Assembly (NCBI GenBank): GCA_900752785.1
Contig: CAADWP010000101.1
Span: 1-16,469, forward strand
Source: an uncultured Ruminococcus sp.
GTDB lineage: Bacteria; Bacillota; Clostridia; Oscillospirales; Ruminococcaceae
Direction of reading: 5' to 3'
DNA length: 16,469 nucleotides
Part shown: positions 14,163 through 16,469 of the stretch, in pieces
How positions within the stretch are numbered: the stretch's first letter is position 1
How the letters are laid out: every line of letters starts with the position of its first letter
The notes under the pieces: generated by a model
Told to the model about the DNA's origin: nothing
What the model saw: only the letters and a program-made list of their open reading frames with translations
Databases searched by the model: none
Translations under genes and position numbers: made by a program

Positions 14163-14795
14163 TTATACTTTTTTGATTGGATGTCTGATAACCGTTTTCC
14201 ATTTTTCGGGAGCAACTTTCCTCGCGTCAGACATATAAATTTCATGATGCAGCCGTTTTTCGTTTATATCGTTCACATATCCGTTTTCATTAAGATATTC
14301 GTCCATAAGCTTGATCGAAGCAGATTCACTGTCAAATGAACCGATATGCATGATCTGAACACAAAGTCCCTCATCTACCGTTAAAAATTCTGCTGACGAG
14401 CAATCGAGCTTTTTCTTTTTTGACGCTGTTTCAACAGCCCAATCAAAATCTTTTGGAGTTATAAAATCGGGCAGACGTATAACCGAGATCCATTTAAAGG
14501 AATCCTTGTTTTCGCAGTCAAAACCGTCTATATTATCCTGCCACCAAAATCCTTCCAAAGGAGGAACGACATACTCAAAAAATCCGTCAATTTTATAATC
14601 GGTTCTGTAACTCATTTTCAGTGTGTATGCAACGGCATACAAAACTCCGATAGCTTTTTTATATTCCCCGTCCTCTGCATTAGGATCGCCTTGACCGCGG
14701 ACAGCTATATAATTCGCCTTTGGAATGTTTACTATCTCCGGTTTGTTTTTAGGCATATAAAATTCCTTATATTCTTTTTTGAAATCGAACGCCAT
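14163..14795 (-). CDS. GyrI-like small-molecule binding domain protein
   Basis: A 210-aa soluble protein made of a single GyrI-like (SHS2/effector-binding) domain. The N-terminal FDFKKEYKEFYMPKNKPEIVNIPKANYIAVRGQGDPN, the middle FEYVVPPLEGFWWQD and WISVIRLPDF, and the C-terminal LCVQIMHIGSFDSE plus EIYMSDARKVAPEKWKTVIRHPIKK are typical of the stand-alone group in Firmicutes. Such proteins bind, and in some cases hydrolyse, small hydrophobic molecules; here the ligand is unknown. No DNA-binding domain is attached. AAGGAG lies 9 bases before the ATG. It starts 17 bases after the UAP1-like gene and should share its transcript; why these two are paired is not clear. Confidence 0.85.
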   Translation of the reverse strand: MAFDFKKEYKEFYMPKNKPEIVNIPKANYIAVRGQGDPNAEDGEYKKAIGVLYAVAYTLKMSYRTDYKIDGFFEYVVPPLEGFWWQDNIDGFDCENKDSFKWISVIRLPDFITPKDFDWAVETASKKKKLDCSSAEFLTVDEGLCVQIMHIGSFDSESASIKLMDEYLNENGYVNDINEKRLHHEIYMSDARKVAPEKWKTVIRHPIKKV

Positions 14796-14812
14796 TGTCT
14801 GCTGCTCCTTGA

Positions 14813-16027
14813 TTATATTTCAATATTATTAAGTTTTAAAAGCTTCCTTGCAGTATCAACGGAATCAACTCCGGTTTTATTTTTAACAGGAGCAAATTCA
14901 TGTATTCTTTCAACCTCAAATACAAGGCAGTTTTTCTGCGGCTTGACCATATCCAAAACAAGAGTTTCGTATTTATATGCATTGGGTTCTTCGGGAGTGA
15001 TAATATTTCCGGTTTCATCAATATAGCTTATTTTCTTAAACGCCTTGTGAAGAGGCAGATTAATCCCTACGATCTTGTCCAATTCTGAAACCTTAAACAG
15101 ATAATTAAGGATAACTCCGTAATTGTACGAAAGACGTCCGTCATTTTCGCGGCATTGAAGCATATCGTCAGTCATTTCAAAATATTCGACAATAGACGGC
15201 TTACCGTCCTCAAGGCACATAACACCTACTCGTTCCTCGGGAGCAGCTTTTGCAACTACTTTAGATCCGCACATCATACCGGTGTCTATAACTGCCCCGA
15301 TAAAATATGGATCTGCTATTTTTTGAAGAACGTTATCAACAGCAAAAACATTTATCCATTCAATTCCGCTGCTTTTCAAATATTTATAAGCGTCCGATTT
15401 TACAAGAGACGAGTACCAGCCTCCGTTTCCGTTCGGAGCTGCGGATACCTTGCCTTTTTCTGCAAGCATCAGCTTTCCGTTTGTATCAACTGTCGGAAGC
15501 TGCTCCTGAACAAAGAAAAATACACAGTTTTTATCATAACCGAAATAATTATGTTTTTCCAGAAAATTTATAGTATCGTCATTATTCTGAACGCTTGTCA
15601 TAATGAACAGAGGAATCCATGCGTCCGCTTCGCGAACGACTTTGAGAAGATTATTTATAAGACATTCAAAAATATACAATTCCCTACTGACGCCGATGTT
15701 AAACATTCCTTTAGGCTTTTCAAAACCGAGACGGCTACCCTGTCCGCCGGCAAGAAGAACTGCACCGACCTTTCCGTTTTGGATCGCTTCAAGACCGATT
15801 TTTTTAAATCTATCCTTATTTTTCTTCGATTCGCTGATACTCATTGCAGGTATCGGCTCAATATTACCGCGCCTGCACTCATTCGAATCATAATCCAATA
15901 TCGAAAAATCCAGATCGGAAAGCTGGCTGAAAAAACTTTTTTTCTCTGCTTCGCTTAGTTCGTGAACAAATTTAAGAAGATGCATCTGACCAAAAGCTTC
16001 AAGCTTATTTTTTATTTCTTCCCACAT
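14813..16027 (-). CDS. UDPGP-type UDP-sugar pyrophosphorylase, UAP1-like
   Basis: A 404-aa nucleotidyltransferase of the UDPGP family, close in pattern to eukaryotic UDP-N-acetylglucosamine pyrophosphorylase (UAP1/AGX). The nucleotide loop LAGGQGSRLG is at 92-101 with KPKG at 104-107. It is followed by FFFVQEQLP near 170-178, the sugar-binding PNGNGGWY from 198, FAVDN, the VGVMCLEDGKPSIVEY segment, and a C-terminal FEVERIHEFAPVKN that matches the eukaryotic FSPLKN region. It would make UDP-GlcNAc (or UDP-GalNAc or UDP-glucose) and pyrophosphate from UTP and sugar 1-phosphate. It is shorter than the eukaryotic enzyme (about 500 residues). GGAGG lies 5 bases before the ATG. Its likely promoter is 300 bases upstream, beyond an inserted repeat element. 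Confidence 0.88.
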   Translation of the reverse strand: MWEEIKNKLEAFGQMHLLKFVHELSEAEKKSFFSQLSDLDFSILDYDSNECRRGNIEPIPAMSISESKKNKDRFKKIGLEAIQNGKVGAVLLAGGQGSRLGFEKPKGMFNIGVSRELYIFECLINNLLKVVREADAWIPLFIMTSVQNNDDTINFLEKHNYFGYDKNCVFFFVQEQLPTVDTNGKLMLAEKGKVSAAPNGNGGWYSSLVKSDAYKYLKSSGIEWINVFAVDNVLQKIADPYFIGAVIDTGMMCGSKVVAKAAPEERVGVMCLEDGKPSIVEYFEMTDDMLQCRENDGRLSYNYGVILNYLFKVSELDKIVGINLPLHKAFKKISYIDETGNIITPEEPNAYKYETLVLDMVKPQKNCLVFEVERIHEFAPVKNKTGVDSVDTARKLLKLNNIEI

Positions 16028-16127
16028 AATTACCTCCGGTTTTTATTAATTAAACCTTAAAACAATAAAATTTAATTTACGATTGCTGTTAATTGCATAT
16101 TTCTGCATCTGGATATGTCGTTTTTAA

Positions 16128-16288
16128 GAACTTGTCCACATAGGAATTGTGTGCGGATTTTCGAGCATAATTTTGACGAGGGCAAGGAGAAAAAGCGAAA
16201 GCATACTGTCGTATGATGGACTTTTTCAACGCAGAAATCGGCAAAATTTGCCGAAAGGACGTGCGGAATTTCCTATGTGGACAAGTTC
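16128..16288. mobile_element. MITE-like element, 161 bp, with perfect 19-bp terminal inverted repeats
   Basis: The ends are GAACTTGTCCACATAGGAA (16128-16146) and its exact reverse complement (16270-16288). Both flanks carry TAA (16125-16127 and 16289-16291), a fitting 3-bp target duplication. Inside are two further hairpins: GAAAAAG/CTTTTTC with CATAC-TGTC-GTATG nested within (about 16188-16227), and TCGGCAAA/TTTGCCGA (about 16238-16254). There is no room for a transposase, so it would be non-autonomous. As RNA it would fold as a three-way junction closed by the terminal repeats. It lies between the putative promoter and start codon of the UAP1-like gene. Confidence 0.75.
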
Positions 16289-16336
16289 TAAATCATAAAT
16301 ATTATCCTCAACTTACCTTAAAATATTATTTTTTTA

Positions 16337-16366
16337 AGTATAACATAAAATTGACATGCTTGTCAA
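16337..16366 (-). promoter_or_regulatory. Probable promoter of the UAP1-like/GyrI-like operon
   Basis: Minus strand TTGACA (16361-16366), 18-base spacer, TATACT (16337-16342) preceded by TGT. It is the only strong minus-strand promoter seen upstream of 16027 and would give a leader of about 300 bases crossing the repeat element. Confidence 0.7.
16351..16366. promoter_or_regulatory. Inverted repeat over the -35 box, possible operator
   Basis: TTGACA-AGCA-TGTCAA on the minus strand: two exact 6-base arms with a 4-base spacer, one of them being the -35 box itself. I cannot assign it to a known regulator. Confidence 0.35.
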
Positions 16367-16469
16367 TACTAAAATACTTCAGCCAAACGGCAACCTGTAG
16401 GATTACAATAGATATGAGACAATTAACAAAAAAAGGTAGCGGAGCAGCATAGACCTGTGTTACAGTTAA
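16367..16469. other. Right edge, no gene recognised
   Basis: I see no convincing coding region. On the minus strand CCGCTACCTTTTTTTG (near 16430-16446) has a T-run that could belong to the terminator of a gene lying beyond the window, but no strong stem is visible within it. Confidence 0.3.

Noticed and set aside
15155..15958. 267-codon open frame on the plus strand
   Set aside because: It lies wholly antisense to the UAP1-like gene, has no ribosome binding site or known motif, and its composition is what the reverse of that gene would give.
16213..16452. 79-codon open frame at the right edge
   Set aside because: It starts inside the MITE-like element and runs through the promoter region; no ribosome binding site and no recognisable domain.

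Overview
The window looks like chromosomal DNA of a low-GC Firmicute of the gut Clostridia, most likely Ruminococcus or a near relative. This rests on AT-rich intergenic DNA, strong GGAGG ribosome binding sites, several TTGACA/TATAAT promoters with a TG extension, and the gene types (DUF960, Tn916-type integrases, PnuC, a UAP1-type nucleotidyltransferase). The genus is an inference.

Bases 1-8673 carry accessory DNA, all read on the plus strand. The first block (34-3780) is a tightly packed operon: a DUF960 protein, an amidoligase with a Cys-pair array in front, a 61-aa unknown protein, a class II glutamine amidotransferase, and a tyrosine recombinase ending at a strong terminator. It reads as the right end of an integrated element that continues off the left edge. 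The amidoligase/small protein/amidotransferase trio is a candidate peptide- or small-molecule-modifying system. The second block (4008-8673) has its own promoter, an excisionase-type regulator overlapping a second tyrosine recombinase, a hairpin, an AT-rich gap, and one very large protein (1016 aa). That protein has an apparently degenerate ATPase-like region followed by an intact HerA/FtsK/VirB4-like ATPase. No relaxase or mating-pore genes are visible.

Bases 8748-16027 are read entirely on the minus strand and look like ordinary chromosome: an EamA-type permease preceded by a small membrane protein, the initiator tRNA (tRNA-fMet), a dCMP deaminase strikingly like the animal enzyme, a DUF3592-like membrane protein, the vitamin B3-type transporter PnuC behind a structured leader with a terminator, a c-di-GMP phosphodiesterase of EAL type, and a two-gene unit of a UAP1-like pyrophosphorylase with a GyrI-like protein. 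The convergent point at 8674-8747 is the likely element/chromosome border, but no attachment repeat was found.

At the right end, a 161-bp MITE-like element with 19-bp perfect terminal inverted repeats and a TAA duplication lies between a strong minus-strand promoter (16337-16366) and the UAP1-like gene, so it is probably transcribed as part of that gene's leader. No rRNA, CRISPR array or complete insertion sequence is present.
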